From contig NW_018344004.1 in the NCBI RefSeq assembly GCF_002099425.1, positions 1,957,501-2,021,500 of the forward strand: a DNA stretch of 64,000 nucleotides, written 5' to 3'. The notes beneath the pieces are model-generated. The model had not been told where the DNA came from and ran no database searches. It was given only the letters and a program-made list of their open reading frames with translations. The position numbers and the translations under genes were made by a program. Of the stretch, positions 22,450 through 35,000 are shown in pieces (position 1 is the first letter of the stretch; the number at the start of each line of letters is the position of its first letter). Source of the stretch: Phascolarctos cinereus (Eukaryota > Chordata > Mammalia > Diprotodontia > Phascolarctidae).

Positions 22450-23537
22450 AAAGTGTCTAAATTTTTTTAAAATTTATTTTATATACTTTTATAATCTACG
22501 CCTCCTACTCCCCAAATTGAACTACAACCAAAAAAAAAAAACCCTCCCATCATGAAAAGATATTCCAGCAAAACAAATTCCTACGATGTCCATGCCACAT
22601 AATTTATTTCTCTGCTCTTTAAGCTCCTCATTTCTCTGGCAAGATTTGAGTAGTATGTTTCATCTTTAGTCTTCTGAACTTGTGGTTTATCATTGAACTG
22701 ATCAGAGTTGTAGATTTTTTCAAATGGTTTTTCTTTATAATGTATAAATCATCTGCCTAATTCTGCCTACTTTGAAGAATTAGTTTATAAAGGTCTTCCC
22801 AATTTCTTCTGAAACTGCCCATTTCATAATTTCTTGCAGTACAATAGTAATCCATTGCATTCGTATAGTATAAGTTGTGTGGCCATTCCCCAATAAGATA
22901 GTCCCTTAGTTTCCAATCTTTAGTTACTACTGAAAAAGCTGTTATACATATGTTTGTAAATACAAGTCCTTTCCTCTGTCTTTGATTTTTAAGGTACAGC
23001 CCTAGTAGTAGCACAGCTGAGTCAAAGAGTATGCAGTTTAGTAACTTTGGGGCCTAAGTCTAAATTGTTTTCCAGAATAATTAGACCAGTTCATAATTCC
23101 ATCAACAGTACATTAATGTACCAGTTTTTCCAAAGCTCCTCCATCATTCGTCATCTCTGCCAGTCTGGGTGTGAGGTTGGAATTTCAAGGTTGCTTTAAT
23201 ATGCATTCCTATATTAGTATTTTTGGAGCATTTTTTCATATGGTTCTTCACAGCTTGGGTTTCTTCCTTTGCAAACTTCCTGTTTATAATTCTTTGACTA
23301 ATTTATCTACTGAGGAATAGCTTAGTTTTATAAATTTGATTCATTTCCATACATGTATCTTGAATATGTGACTTTTATCAAAGAAACTTGCTACAAAGAT
23401 TTTTTCCAGTTCCTTTTTTTACCTTCTAATTTTAACTATATTAGAATTGTTTGTGCAAGAGCTTTTTTAATTTATAAGATCAAAATTGTCAATTTTATCT
23501 TGTGTGATCCTCTCTATTGCTTTAGTTATGACCTTTT
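22450..23537 (-). mobile_element. L1 3' UTR and ORF2 C-terminal part (old)
   Basis: GTGTGGCCATTCCCCAATAA (about 22878), TAGTAGCACAGCTGAGTCAAAG and TTTTTTCATATGGTTCTTCA follow antisense L1 order. It is more diverged than the L1 at 616-1575. Confidence 0.8.
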
Positions 23538-23548
23538 AATAAAGCCAC

Positions 23549-23713
23549 TTTTTTTGTTTGTTTTGGGGGTTTTTTTTGGCTAGGTAATGGGGTTAAGTGA
23601 CTTGCCCAGGGTCACACAGCTAAGTAAGTGTTATGTGTTTGAATCTGGATTTGAACTCAGATCCTCCTGAATCCAGGGCCAGTGCTCTATCCACTGTGCC
23701 ACCTAGCTGCCCC
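23549..23713 (-). mobile_element. Marsupial SINE with target-site duplication
   Basis: Minus-strand SINE: GGGGTTAAGTGACTTGCCCA, CACACAGCTAAGTAAGTGTT, ending GCCACCTAGCTGCCCC. AATAAAGCCA before it and AATAAAGTCA after it are the target duplication. Confidence 0.92.
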
Positions 23714-24730
23714 AATAAAGTCATTTTTAAGAGGAAAATAGTATCATTGGACTATCTGAACACCAAGAAATCTTAAAAGGACTCTGCCTAGACCTCTTAA
23801 AACCAGAGGGCAAAGTGAAAAAAAGTATACACCAATCACCTCCTGCAAGAAACCTCAAAATCAGGGCAGCTAGGCGACACAGTGCATAGAGTTTCAGCCT
23901 TGAAGTCAAGAGGACCTGAGTTCAAATCCGGCCTCAAACACTTGACACTTACTAGCTGTGTGACCCTGGGCAAGTCACTTAACCCCAACTGCCTCTACCA
24001 AAAAAAAAAAAGAAACCTCAAAATGAAAACTCTTAGGAACATAAAGAGACAAAATCCAGAGCTCCTAGATCAGAGAAAAAATACTGCAAGCCACCAGAAA
24101 TAAATAATTCAAATAACGAGGAGCTATAGTCAGGCTCACACACAATTTAGCAGCCACTGCTATAAAGGAATAGAAAACTTGGAATATGATATTCTAGAAG
24201 ATAAAAAATATAGATTCACAGCCCAAAATAATTTACCTAGTAAAACTGACTATAATGCTGCAGGGAAAAAGATGAACCTTTAATGAAACAGAGTATTTCC
24301 AAGCATTTCTGATGAAAAGGCCAGAATTACATAGAAACTTTCAAGTACAAACACAAGAATGAGGAGAAACCATAAAAAGGTAAACATAAATGGACAATCA
24401 TAAAGGACAAAACAGGGATAAACTGCTTAGATTCAAATCACATCATCCAGGTTCATAGAAGTAGTCTAACAGGCCTAGAAGTGGTTCTGTTATGTCTTGG
24501 TCTTAAGAATTTAGAGAGGAAGAGGAATACACTGAGGGGGTGGGGGAGTGTTGGGAAGGGAAAGGAAGGTTTGGGAAAACTATCTCAAAGGTGTACAAGT
24601 AGAGATCTATACAAACAAGGAGGAAGGGAGTTAGAAGTGGCTGACACTTGAACCTTACTCTCATCTGAAATGGTAAAAAGAAGGAAACACACAGAGTTGG
24701 GTAGAGAAATATACTTCATTCAATAATGAA
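23714..24730 (+). mobile_element. L1 ORF1 C-terminal part and inter-ORF spacer, with a SINE inside
   Basis: ATCATTGGACTATCTGAAC and CCAGAGGGCAAAGTGAAAA begin the ORF1 RNA-binding part. After the SINE, CAGAGCTCCTAGATCAGAG and GGAATATGATATTCTAGAAG continue it. AGTGGCTGACACTTGAACCT near 24640 is spacer. Confidence 0.75.
23866..24011 (+). mobile_element. Marsupial SINE inside L1, target duplication visible
   Basis: GGGCAGCTAGGCGACACAGT to an A12 tail. AGAAACCTCAAAAT lies directly before and after it, a clean target duplication. Confidence 0.95.
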
Positions 24731-24829
24731 CTAGGACTTCATCTTTTGACTTCTATAAACTGTCTATTTTTTCTTTCTCACCTCACATTGTTAAAGTTCC
24801 ATGAATATGGAAAATACCTTTCTGGGACA

Positions 24830-25078
24830 TTTTACACTTGAGAACTGTGATCAAAACAATGACCAACAATTCCTGAGGACTTATAATAAAACATGCTGCA
24901 AAACTACTAACAGACATGATAAACATTTTGTTTAGTCATGGCCAACAAGAAAATTTGTTTTCCTTGACTATCCATGTTGGTACCAGGGGTTTTTTCTTGC
25001 TTTCTCATAGAAGGGAGTGAAAAGGAGAAAAGACTGATCTTTGCTTGAAAATTAAATAAACTGTAATTTTAAAAAAGA
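24830..25078 (+). mobile_element. L1-like 3' UTR fragment
   Basis: GAACTGTGATCAAAACAATG, ATGGCCAACAAGAAAATTTG and an AAATTAAATAAACTGTAATT tail resemble a marsupial L1 3' end. Confidence 0.55.
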
Positions 25079-25079
25079 G

Positions 25080-25510
25080 GGAGTAGATACAGTTGCAACC
25101 TGTTGGAAAAGACAAGAAGGTATGAGATCAGGGACACCTGAAGATGGATTGCCTTTTCAAGCAGTAGGGCCACTGCATTATCAGAGACTGGGAGAAAGGA
25201 AGAGAGAATTGGGGTGGGGGGTATAGAGGGAAGTGGATACCAAAAACGATTGAGAAGCAGGGTAGAGATCACTTCTAATGGTCTCAATTTTCTAAGTAAT
25301 CAATGAGGTCCTCAGGTGAGAAAAGGGGTAAGAGAGGACTGGAAGGTCTGAGGATAGATGAGAATGTTTGGAATAGCTTTTGTGGGGGTAAAATAGGGAA
25401 GAAATTACAGAAAAATAAAATAATAGTCTTGTTTCAATGAGGGCCCAAATGAAATTGGATAACATGAATTCACAATTTACCCAGTTGAAGGTAACAAGTT
25501 GTTGTGTATG
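25080..25510 (-). mobile_element. L2 fragment
   Basis: AATGGTCTCAATTTTCTAAG, AATGAGGTCCTCAGGTGAG and GGATAACATGAATTCACAAT match the antisense middle part of L2. Confidence 0.6.
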
Positions 25511-25514
25511 TTGT

Positions 25515-25585
25515 AATAGGGATTGTTTTATGGATTAGATGGGCTTTGAGATCCCATTTAATTCTGAAATTCTATGATTCATATT
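25515..25585 (+). mobile_element. L3/CR1 3' end fragment
   Basis: ATGGATTAGATGGGCTTTGA, then TTCTGAAATTCTATGATTC. Confidence 0.65.
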
Positions 25586-25769
25586 ACAAAGCTTACTACC
25601 TTGGTAAAAACTGGAAGAACTTACACTCTACAGCCATAGACTTCTACAATCCTGGGTCCCTTCCATGTCATGAAATTGACCTGAATTAGGACTTTAGAAG
25701 AGAAAGACACAGACAAAAGTAAACACCAATAGACGACAACCAAAAACCTAAGCTGCAGGTGAATTTAAT
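25586..25769. other. No recognised feature
   Basis: Short spacer between an L3 fragment and the large L1. Confidence 0.4.
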
Positions 25770-28700
25770 TCACATTTATTTTTTTAATTAGTTTTTAATT
25801 GATGTAATTTGTGTTTTTTACATCACCATAACTCCCCCCAATGTATCTCCCCCTACCCTTCCCAAAGCATAATCCCATATAACACATAGCATTTTTCTAA
25901 AGACAAAACAAGAAAAAGAGGTCAAAATCTGCATTTGAAAAATTCTGAAGATATCTGTCTTGTACAACACTTGTGAACCTCCCCAACACTAGAAAGGATT
26001 GAGGTCGAATTGTCTTCTCATTCTCTTTTCTTTCAAGGTATACTTGTTCTTTACAATTTTGCAACATTCATTTTTTTGGGGGGGTAGTTCTTTCCATCTA
26101 CATTGTTGTAATCATTATATATATATTTTTTTGGCTCTGCTTACTTTGCCCTGTGTCAATTCATGTAGATCTTTCCATACTTCTTTTTATTCATCAACTT
26201 CACCATTTCTTAGAACACAGTAATATTTAACCATATTCATGAGCAATTTGTGTAATCATTCCCCAACTGATATGTACCAACTTTGTTTCTAATTCTTTGT
26301 TATCACAAAAAGTGATGTTATAATATTTGGGTACACATGGACACTCTTTTCTTATCAATTTCCTCCTTGGGTATCTAGTGATGGAAACCCAGTAATGGAA
26401 TCTCTAGGTCAGGGTATGAAAATTTTAGTCACTTTATTTGCATCATTTCAAACTGCTTTTCTAAAACAGCTATACTTACTCACAGCTCCACCAGCAATGC
26501 ACTAGTGTGCCTACCTTCCCACAACCCCTCCAAAATTAACTATTCTCATCTTGCCAATTTGCAGTGTCAAAGATGGAAACCTCAAGGATTTTTAAAATTT
26601 TTTCACTTCTCTTATTATTAGTGATTTGGGACATTCTCTTACATGGTTAATAGTTTGTAGTATTTTTTATAATATCTTGTTCATATCCTTTGACCATTTA
26701 TCTATTTGGAAATGGCTTTTATTAAATGTGTGTATATACACATAAACATACATATATGTGTATACACATATAAACAAACATGTTAATTGTTTATTTAATA
26801 GCAAATCCTTATCAGAGACATTTGATACAAAAGATTTTTTTCTCCTATTCTACCACTTCCCTTCTTATGTTAGATGTGTTTTGTTTATGCAGAAGCTTTT
26901 CAATTTCATGTAATCAAAGTTTTATCTATTTTCTTCTGTAATTGCCTCTATCATTTGTTTGGTTAATTATAACTCTCCTACCCATAGCTCTCCTACTCAC
27001 AGTTGTGTGACATAATATATGGTATATGATCTTTTCTTCTAAATTTTTATAGCATGATCTTTAATATTAAGGTCCACTTAAACTGTATTATGGAATATGA
27101 CATAAGGTATTAGTCTAAATCTAATTACTTCCAGGCAGCTTTCTAGTTTTCCCAGAAGGTTTTATCAAATAGGGAGTTCCTTCCTAAATAATTTCTATTT
27201 TCTGGTTTATTGAACACCAGATTATTGAGCTCCATTTTTTCTCATTCTACTTTGTCATTGATCTATGTATTTTTTTTTAATCAGTAGCTGATGACTTTGA
27301 TAACTGCTGCTTTATAATATAGTTTGAGGTCTGGAAGTGCCATTTCCCCTTCATCCCTACTTCTTTTCATTGTTTCCTTTGATATTCCAGATATCTTATT
27401 TTTCCAATTTTGTTAATCTTTTGTTGAGCTCTATAAAGTATCCCCTTAGTAATATCATTGGTACAGCATGAAAAAATGTTAATTAACTCTGGCAGCACTG
27501 CCATTTTTACTATATTGGCACAGCTCAGCCATGAACACCCAATATTCCTCAAACTATTTAAGTTTTTTTTTTGAAGGAGCACTTTGTAATTGAATATATA
27601 TGTATGTGTGTGTATATGTGTGTGTATAATTATCTATGGATTTCTATAAGTAATCTGTAAGTTAGTTCTTTGTGTGCTTTAGTAGACTTATTTCCAGATA
27701 CTTTACACAATTTTGTAGTTATTTCTATTATTGACTCCTGAATTTTGTAATTAATTAGATAGAAATGTTGATTTTTGTGGATTTTGTAGCCTACAACTTT
27801 GCTGAAACTATATCAGTGTCTTTTTAATTCTTTAGATTTCTAAGTAAATCATCATATCAGCAAATAGGGATAGTTTCATCTCCTCTTTACCTACTTATAT
27901 GCCTTTAATTTCTTTGTCATATTGCTGTAACTAGTATTTCCACAGAACTACACAAGGAATGGTTGGGAGAGTGGACATCTTTGATTGACTCCCCTATTTA
28001 CTGACAAAGCTATCAATGTATTCCTGTTTTATATACTTGCTTTTAGTTTTAGATACTTTTATTAAAAAAGATCTTCCTATGCCTACAATTTTTGAAGTTT
28101 TTAACGAGTGTTGTGCTTTGTCAAACTTTTTTTAAAAATTTTTTTTCCCTGTATCTATTGAGATAAGCATGTGTTTGGGGATGTTTTCATTTCTAATATG
28201 ATTATGTTGTTTTCCTAGCACTGGATAATCCTTGTATCCCTGGTATAAATCCAACTTGGTCATAATGAATGATTTCTTGGATGCTTTGCTATAATCTGTT
28301 TGGCTGGCTGGATGTTCTTTAAAATTTTTAAATTGATATTCATTATTGATGGACCTACAGTTTTCCTGTGCTTTATCCATAGGTATTATGACTATATTTG
28401 TCTCATGAAAGGAAAGTGGTAGGGTGCTTTCTTTCCCAATTTTTGAAAATATATACTATCACTAATTGGTTTTTTTTTAAAGTTTAATAGAATTTTCCTA
28501 TTAATACAACAGGACCAGAACTTCCCTCCCCACCCCTTTTGGTAGTGCTTTTATACTAGTTCCATTTCCTTTTCTGAAATTCAGGGTTTTTTAAAGCTAT
28601 TTGGTCTTCTTAATTTGGGTATTTTATATTTTGAAGGTATTCTATCATTTCTTTTAGGTTCTCAGTTTAGACTATAACTGCATATAGTAGGTTGTAAATA

Positions 28701-30712
28701 TTTTTTAAAATTTATTCTGGCTTCTTGATTTCACCTTGCTCATTTGCCAATTTGTTGATTTGATATTCTGCCCTCTTCTTTTTTTATCAGAATGGCTAAA
28801 GGTTTATCAATTTTTACTCTTTTCAAAGAGGTAGAATTTTAGGGTTTTTTTTATTTCTATGGGTTTTAGGGGTTTTCAGTTTGTTTCTTACTTTCAATAC
28901 CTCCTCTTTTCTGTTCGCTTTCTAATTTTTTAAGTGTATTCAGTTCAATAATTCTCTTTTCTGTTTTGTTAATGGATATCTGTACTATTATAATTTTTAG
29001 CTGCATTCCAGAAATTGTGGCATGTTACTTCATCAATATTTTCCCATTACATAATTATTATTTCTATTATTTGTCCCTTTACCATTTATTATTTAGGATT
29101 TCATTGTTAAGTATCCATTTGGGCCTATGTCTTTTGTTGTGCTCTCTGAACCAATTAGTATTTTTATTGCAATATGTTCTGCAAAGGATATGTTTACTAC
29201 TTGTCTTTTTATATTTGCAGTATCTCTGTGCCCTAAAACATGGTGGGTTTTTTAAAGTTCCATGTGGTATTGAGAAATACCTATATTCTTTATTAGTCCC
29301 ATTTAGAAGATGTCATAATTCTTTTAGCTCTAGTTTCTCCAGAAATTTATTCAGTTTTATATTTTCCCTTTTTATATATCTGTTGGACTTGGCCAAAACT
29401 GAAAGGACGCTGAAATCTCCTGCACTATCATATTAGTCTATGTCTTCTTGTAGTTGCTGATGCTTCCTTTATTAATTCAGATACTAAAATACTTGGAGTA
29501 TATAAATTGAATGTTGATGTTAGTTTGTTGTCTATGGTTCCTTTCAACATAATGTAGTTCCCTTGATTTCCTTTTTTTACTTTGTCTGATAGCATGATTG
29601 AAACTACTGCTGTTTTTGGATTCACCTAATTGAAAAATTCCAGCCCCTTATCTTTATTCCCTTTATCTCTGTTTTTTAAATGTTTCCTGTAAGCAACAGA
29701 TGGTGGGGTTTTGTTTTCTTACATCACTTTTTAAAAAATGGATTATTTAATCCATTCACATTTAGTTATTAGTTAGGTTTACATATCTCCTCATTTATCT
29801 CCAATAATTTTTTTTCCCAAAATTAGGATTCTCCCTTTCTCCTTCTCTGTAAACACACTAAGTATATGTCTCCTGTTATTTTAGTTTTAATATATTTTAT
29901 GGCAACCTCATTCCCACCAGCTTTCTTCTCCTCACCCTCAAGAGTCCTCTTACTCCCATTTGTCATCTCCTTCCCTAGTTTTGGAGTCTTGCTTATCTGT
30001 TCCTTTTTCTTTTATCTATTTAATTATCCTTTACTGTTAATTAATCAAATAAAATTCTACTTTCTCTTCCCTTCAATTTTTTAGTTTTTAAAACTTAATA
30101 CCTTTTTCTAAAAAGAATTTCTTTTCCTCTCTTCACTAATCTTCTCTTTATGTCTGTTTTAGACCATTATTAGATTTATGGCCCTTCCTTAATCCTTCTT
30201 CAGTCTCTCCATTCCTCAAGCAACTAAAGTTTCTAAGGTTCTTATTTTGGGTTCCTTGTTCTAAACAGTTTGTGTTATTGCCTTGTACACCTTACTTCTG
30301 ATCCCCCCTTTTCTGTTTTGTCCCAGTCTTAGAAATGTCAATTCCTACAGGGATTTGTCCTATGGCAGAAAGTTCTCTATGTCCCATCATTAACCTTTGC
30401 CCTCCCATTCTTCTGGGGGTCAGTTGCCCCTAGAAGCTCTGGTTCCCCTTCTCCTGGGGCAGGATCCCAGCATCAAGCACCAAATTCCTGAACATTACAC
30501 CCACGGTAATGTGGGTTTCCCTTTATCTCTCTTCTCCCATGAGGCAGTCAGCAGTGGTAGCTTGTACCATTACTGAAACAAGATCTGCTCCTTTCTTTTT
30601 CCCCGTTTCCATCCTTCCCATTGCCTCTTCACCCATTCTTGTGGAGTCTCTCTTCTTCCAGAGAGACAACAGCAGTCATTTTCCCTTCGCTGTTGGTCTA
30701 GCTTAAATTTTT
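25770..30712 (-). mobile_element. Long, decayed, nearly full-length L1
   Basis: The 3' end is at about 25770 (poly-T side) and the 5' side is near 30.7 kb. Minus-strand peptides match L1 ORF2: KMAVLPELI near 27490 (C-terminal part), KAQENCRSINNEYQFKNF near 28350 (reverse-transcriptase side), and NYIMLKGTIDNKLTSTFNLY near 29510 (endonuclease). Many stops and frame changes interrupt the frames. The 5' kilobase (29.8-30.7) is less certain. Plus-strand frames such as 28966-29436 are shadows. Confidence 0.8.
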
Positions 30713-31544
30713 TTTCTTTTAACACTATACTAATTTCTTTCACAACGAGCTTAAAAGTTGCCTTATCTTGAATTCAACAAATACTTAAAACCTATGTGAA
30801 GCAAAGTTAGTTAGGCTTTAGACAATTCACTTTTTAGAAAAGACAATCTTTGATGTCCCTGAGCTTAGAAAACATTGTGAGTCACTAATTTATTGAAACA
30901 GAGTTAACTCGAGATATGACAAGCTCTTACTTGATCAGAAATTTGTCTACTGTCACAGAATCACGTAGTGGGCATAGCAGCGAACGGTTACGCCAAAGAA
31001 CACTTACCCATACTATCCTGCCTGCCTTTATCCTAATATATCACACGCACTTCGTCACTAAGCGGCTAGCAACATACAATTAGTAAACCGCTATTATTAG
31101 ATGCCCAATTCTGCACGGCACCTAATGAATAATTTCAATAGGGTTATTCTACTCTAGCTATGCATGAAATACAGGACGAAATTTTTCCCCGCGTACTTCA
31201 ACTAGAATTATGAATACAATCACACCAAAGGATCATACGAAGCATGTCTTCTTGTTCACTCTTTACCCTAGCGCTAAAGAGGGAGGTATAAGCGGAACCA
31301 CAAAGTTGATTAAGGTACAAAAACTCTGGAAGTTTGCCCAGGCAATCCTGTCAATTCAGACTGAATGTTTTCTTTTGGACGTTCACTGCATTCTTCCTCT
31401 TCTTTCTGCTTTTTTGTCCAAATTTCGGTGAAGCAGAAAGCGCCCTAGGGAAGGTCTCGGGGATGGACTGGAGGGCACTGGTGCAAATGTCAAAGGCTGA
31501 GACTTAGCAAACTTACAACTGAAATAACGAAGACCTGGGCAAAC
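30713..31544. other. Unique promoter-proximal sequence
   Basis: Repeat-free and AT-rich with a modest rise in CpG from about 30960. No exon recognised. It may hold upstream WDR75 control elements. Confidence 0.4.
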
Positions 31545-31603
31545 CTCAGCCTTAGCGCGCCAGTGGCCCGCGCGCCACGAGGGACGCGTTTGACCCCTAG
31601 TTA

Positions 31604-31930
31604 TAACGTCATCAGGAAGCGCCGAGACAAGCCTTACCAATAAGACGTCGTTGCACCTTTCAGGTGGGGTGGGGGGAGGTGACGCGTGCCCATGGAATCG
31701 TCATATTTACTACGGGCGGAAGAGACTTTCGAGGCTTATTTCTTTGGCGAAAATGGGGTGACGGTTTTTTGGATGAAATGGGTGATTTATATGATATACT
31801 TTGTGTCAACTTTCGTCCATTCAGAGTCTCCCACTTACTACCTAACGTGGACTCTTCCGCCTAGAACAACCCGCTGGGTGTCCCGTGGAGCCATAAAAGA
31901 AGACAAAAGCCCCGCCCCTAAGGCCGAAGG
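31604..31930 (+). promoter_or_regulatory. WDR75 core promoter motifs (CRE-like, CCAAT, ETS-like pair, GC box, TATA-like)
   Basis: Visible in order: TAACGTCATC (31604-31613) and GACGTC (about 31644-31649), both CRE-like; ACCAATA near 31637; GGCGGAAGAG on + at about 31715-31724 and the same ten bases on - at about 31851-31861; CATAAAAGA near 31892; GCCCCGCCCC near 31909. If the TATA-like box is used, transcription would start near 31920-31930 and leave about 35-45 bases of 5' UTR. Motif matches are seen; use is inferred. Confidence 0.5.
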
Positions 31931-31959
31931 TCAGAGGTCAGAGGCTCCGGCTCCGGGGC

Positions 31960-31971
31960 CAAGATGGTGGC
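31960..31971 (+). promoter_or_regulatory. YY1-like motif across the WDR75 start codon
   Basis: CAAGATGGTGGC resembles the AAGATGGCGGC element bound by YY1, which in many ribosome-biogenesis and translation genes sits just downstream of the start site and often includes the ATG. One base differs from the usual form. Occupancy is inferred. Confidence 0.45.
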
Positions 31972-32049
31972 TGAGGAGAACCTTCGCGTGGTTCGCAGCG
32001 GAGGCAGCAAGTTGAACTTCCGGAGAGCGGTGTTTTCGGCCGATTCCAA
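31964..32049 (+). CDS. WDR75: WDR75 coding exon 1 (residues 1-29)
   Basis: Starts at an ATG in strong Kozak context (A at -3, G at +4) and reads MVAEENLRVVRSGG, then LNFRRAVFSADSK. It ends CCAA before donor GTAAGA, so lysine 29 is split. It lies in the CpG island. The 5' untranslated part is probably short. Confidence 0.95.
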
Positions 32050-35000
32050 GTAAGAATTCCGCGGGGGAGGGGAGCAGCGGGGAGCGGTCACGAACCAGGG
32101 CCTCCCTCGCGCGTGCCGCTGGAGGTGCCTGCGGTGAGGGCTGGGGCGGGGGAGAGCAGAGGGGACGGCGATGCGCGGATGTGCCCACGCGGGACGCACG
32201 ATCGAGGCAGTAATGCGGCGGTCCCTGGGCGGTGTAATGGATCCAGATCGATCCCGATTACTCCCGCGCCTGCTCCAGATTGGATAGGGCGGGGAGGTCC
32301 CGAGCTGGCGTGACTGACACGCGTGGAACGCGCACACGCACATCTACACTCACAGACACACACACACTGTAAACAGAATCTGGGGACAAAGCCCCACCCG
32401 CGATCTCACAGTCCTTTATCCTCCTCTTAGACCGGCCCTCATTCTGCCTTTGGCCGTAGGGAGGTCGGTCTTTTCTTCTCCCACGAAGATGAGCAGCGTT
32501 TCCATGGCTTGGATGCCACCTGGAACTTAGCGTCGGGAGCAGCCTCTGGGTTTGACGGCTTTGCCTTATGCCTAATAGCTGAGGGTAGGCAGGCCCTGGG
32601 ATCAATGAACGGTCGCTTCCCGAGTGCCACGCTCAGTGCTAAGCCCGGGAATACAAAGAAAAAAATGCATAGTTCCTGCCGTCAAGAAAGAGCTTACATG
32701 CATTCCAGCAGAAGAAACAGCGAAAGGGAGCATTTATTAAGCTCTTTTTATATGCCCCGCACCATGCTAAGCACTAGTAAAGCAAAGACAGTTGTTTCAT
32801 GTTTACCTTCTATTCATCTACTGACCCATTCACACATGAACATCCGGACCCACTCTCCACAGTCTCTCAGCCAAGAACTTTGCCTCATATTTTATAGGGG
32901 GAAAAAAATTGAGGCTTTTAGCGGTATTCTCCCTCTTCTCCTTTCTTCCTCATCTTATATTGATTAAATGCCTTCTGCCACTGTCATCCTTGTCTCGAGG
33001 AAGTGGCATTACTCCTTACTAAGGGAAACCCCCCATTTGCATAAAAGGTCCTGTTTCATCCTATCTCCTACAGCAAATTGTCCCTTTCCTCATTCCCTCT
33101 TACTTTCAATCTGTCCTTGTCTATTAGTTCCTTCCCTACTGCCTGCAAACATGCCCATGACTTTCCCTAGTTTCAGAATACCCTCACTTAATACTTCCAT
33201 CCTTGATCACTGTAGTCCTATCTCTTCTACCCTTTGTGGCTAAACTCCTTGAGAAGGCTGCCTGCAATAGGTGCCCTCACTTTCTCTTCTCTTACTCCCT
33301 TTCTAACCCCTTTGAATCCAATTTTGGACCTCATCGTTCTTCTGAAATTGCTGTCTCCAAAGTTATCAGTGATCTCTTGTCAAATCCAATGTCTTTTTCT
33401 CCATCTTCATTCTTGACTTCTCTGAAGCATTTGACTCTATTGATAGTCACCCTTTTCTCCTTGGCATGCTTCTCTCTAGATTTTCAGGACACCATTCTCT
33501 TCTGTTTCTACCTACATCTCCTTTGCCAGAAATTCATCCAGGTCATGCCCTCAAACAATAAGTGTCCCATATGGCTGTATCGTGGGCCTTCTTCTCTTCC
33601 TCCTCGGTATTATTTCAGTTGGTGATCTCAACAGTTCCCATGGATTTAATTATCTCTATGAGATATCATTATGATTCTCAAATCTACCTATCCAGCCATA
33701 ACCTTTCAGCTGACCTCCAGTCTCCCATCTCCAGTTGTCTATCAAACATCTCAAAGCAGATATCCAGTAGACATCTTAAACTCAGTATATCCGAAACCAA
33801 ACTGGTTATCTTTTCCCCAGCCATTCCACCTCCCAACTTCTCTGCTACTGGCACCACCAAATTTCCAGTCTCCTAGGCTCACAACTTAGGAGTCATCCTG
33901 GATTCCTCACTGCCTCTCATCCCTAATGTGTTGCTAAGACCTGTCAATTTCACCTTTGCAACATCTCCCAAGTAGACCCCCATTTCTTTGCTGACACTGT
34001 CACTACCCTGGTGCAGGCCCTCTTCACTTCACAATTAAACTTTTGCAATATCCTGGTGGTGGTAGGTGTGGTCTGCCTGCCTGTCTCAAGTCTTTCCCCA
34101 TTCCAGTCCTTTCACCATTCATCTACCGAAATCATTTTCCTAAAGCACAGATCTGTCCATATCACCCCCTTCAATAAACTCCAGTGGCTCCCAGTTACCT
34201 CCAGGGTCAAATACAAAAATCCTCTGTTAGACATTCAAAGTCCTTTGTAACTAACGCTCCCACTCCATTTCTATTCAACCTTTCTAGTTTTCATATATCT
34301 TATTCCTAATTACATACTTTTCAGTCTAGTGACTGTTCCATGAATAGAACACTCCATCTCTTGGCTCCAGGCATTATTTCCAGCTGTCCCCTATGCCTGT
34401 AATGCTCTCCTTTCTCATCTCTGCCTCCTGGCTTCCCTGGCTTCCTTCAGGTCCTGACTAAAATCGAATGTTCTACAGGAAGTCCTTCCTAACCACTCTT
34501 AATTCTAGTGCCTTCCCTCTTTTAATTATTTCCTATTTATCTTGGTTATAGTATGTTTGTACATATTTTTTGCTTGTGAGCTCTATGAGGTTTGGGACTA
34601 TCATTGCCTCTTTTTTAATCCAGACTACTTGCACTGTGCCTAGCACATAGTAGGTGCTTAATAATGTTTATGGACTGACAATTTCTTAATTTCCTGAAAC
34701 ATCTGTGAAATGAGGTTGGACTGGAGTATCTACAAGACCCTAAATCCTATGATGCCTTCATGTCTTCTTATTTTGGGTGATTATTGCATTTTTTTTAATA
34801 AATCTTTTGAAGGATCTACCTAACATAGTAGGAATTTTACTGTTTTCTCTTTATTAAAGCTACTATTCAGGTTGTGTGTCCGTTGGCAATATTAATACTC
34901 ATATTAATGAATGAGTCATCAATAAAACGTTAAATTATATTCAGAATATATTTTGGATAAGTCAAGGAGTATATATATCATTTTTAAAATTTCATCATTA

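Larger units (their letters stand above)
31545..32345. promoter_or_regulatory. CpG island over the WDR75 promoter and exon 1
   Basis: CG dinucleotides are dense here (for example GCGCGCC near 31555, ACGCGT near 31585, CCGCGGG-like runs after exon 1) and rare almost everywhere else in the window. It covers the start codon and the first 300 bases of intron 1, as expected of a broadly expressed gene. Edges are judged by eye. Confidence 0.85.

Noticed and set aside
26725-26790. Tandem repeat array suggestive of a satellite
   Set aside because: It is only a short TATG/CATA-rich stretch inside the large L1.
28966-29436. 156-codon plus-strand open frame
   Set aside because: It is the reverse strand of the decayed L1 ORF2. 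The hydrophobic composition comes from A-rich L1 read backwards.
30713-31210. Odd mixed-composition sequence upstream of the promoter, considered as an exon or contaminant
   Set aside because: No splice-linked frame or known motif, and the sequence runs on smoothly into the promoter.
31918-32363. Minus-strand open frames of 85-141 codons over the promoter
   Set aside because: They arise from the GC-rich CpG island and WDR75 exon 1 antisense. They are Arg/Pro/Ser-rich with no family match.
32509-32967. 152-codon plus-strand open frame in intron 1
   Set aside because: It runs through unrelated intron and L2 tail fragments, and WDR75 splicing is fully explained without it.
33203-33625. 140-codon plus-strand open frame in WDR75 intron 1
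   Set aside because: It reads L2 reverse-transcriptase remnants, not a host exon.
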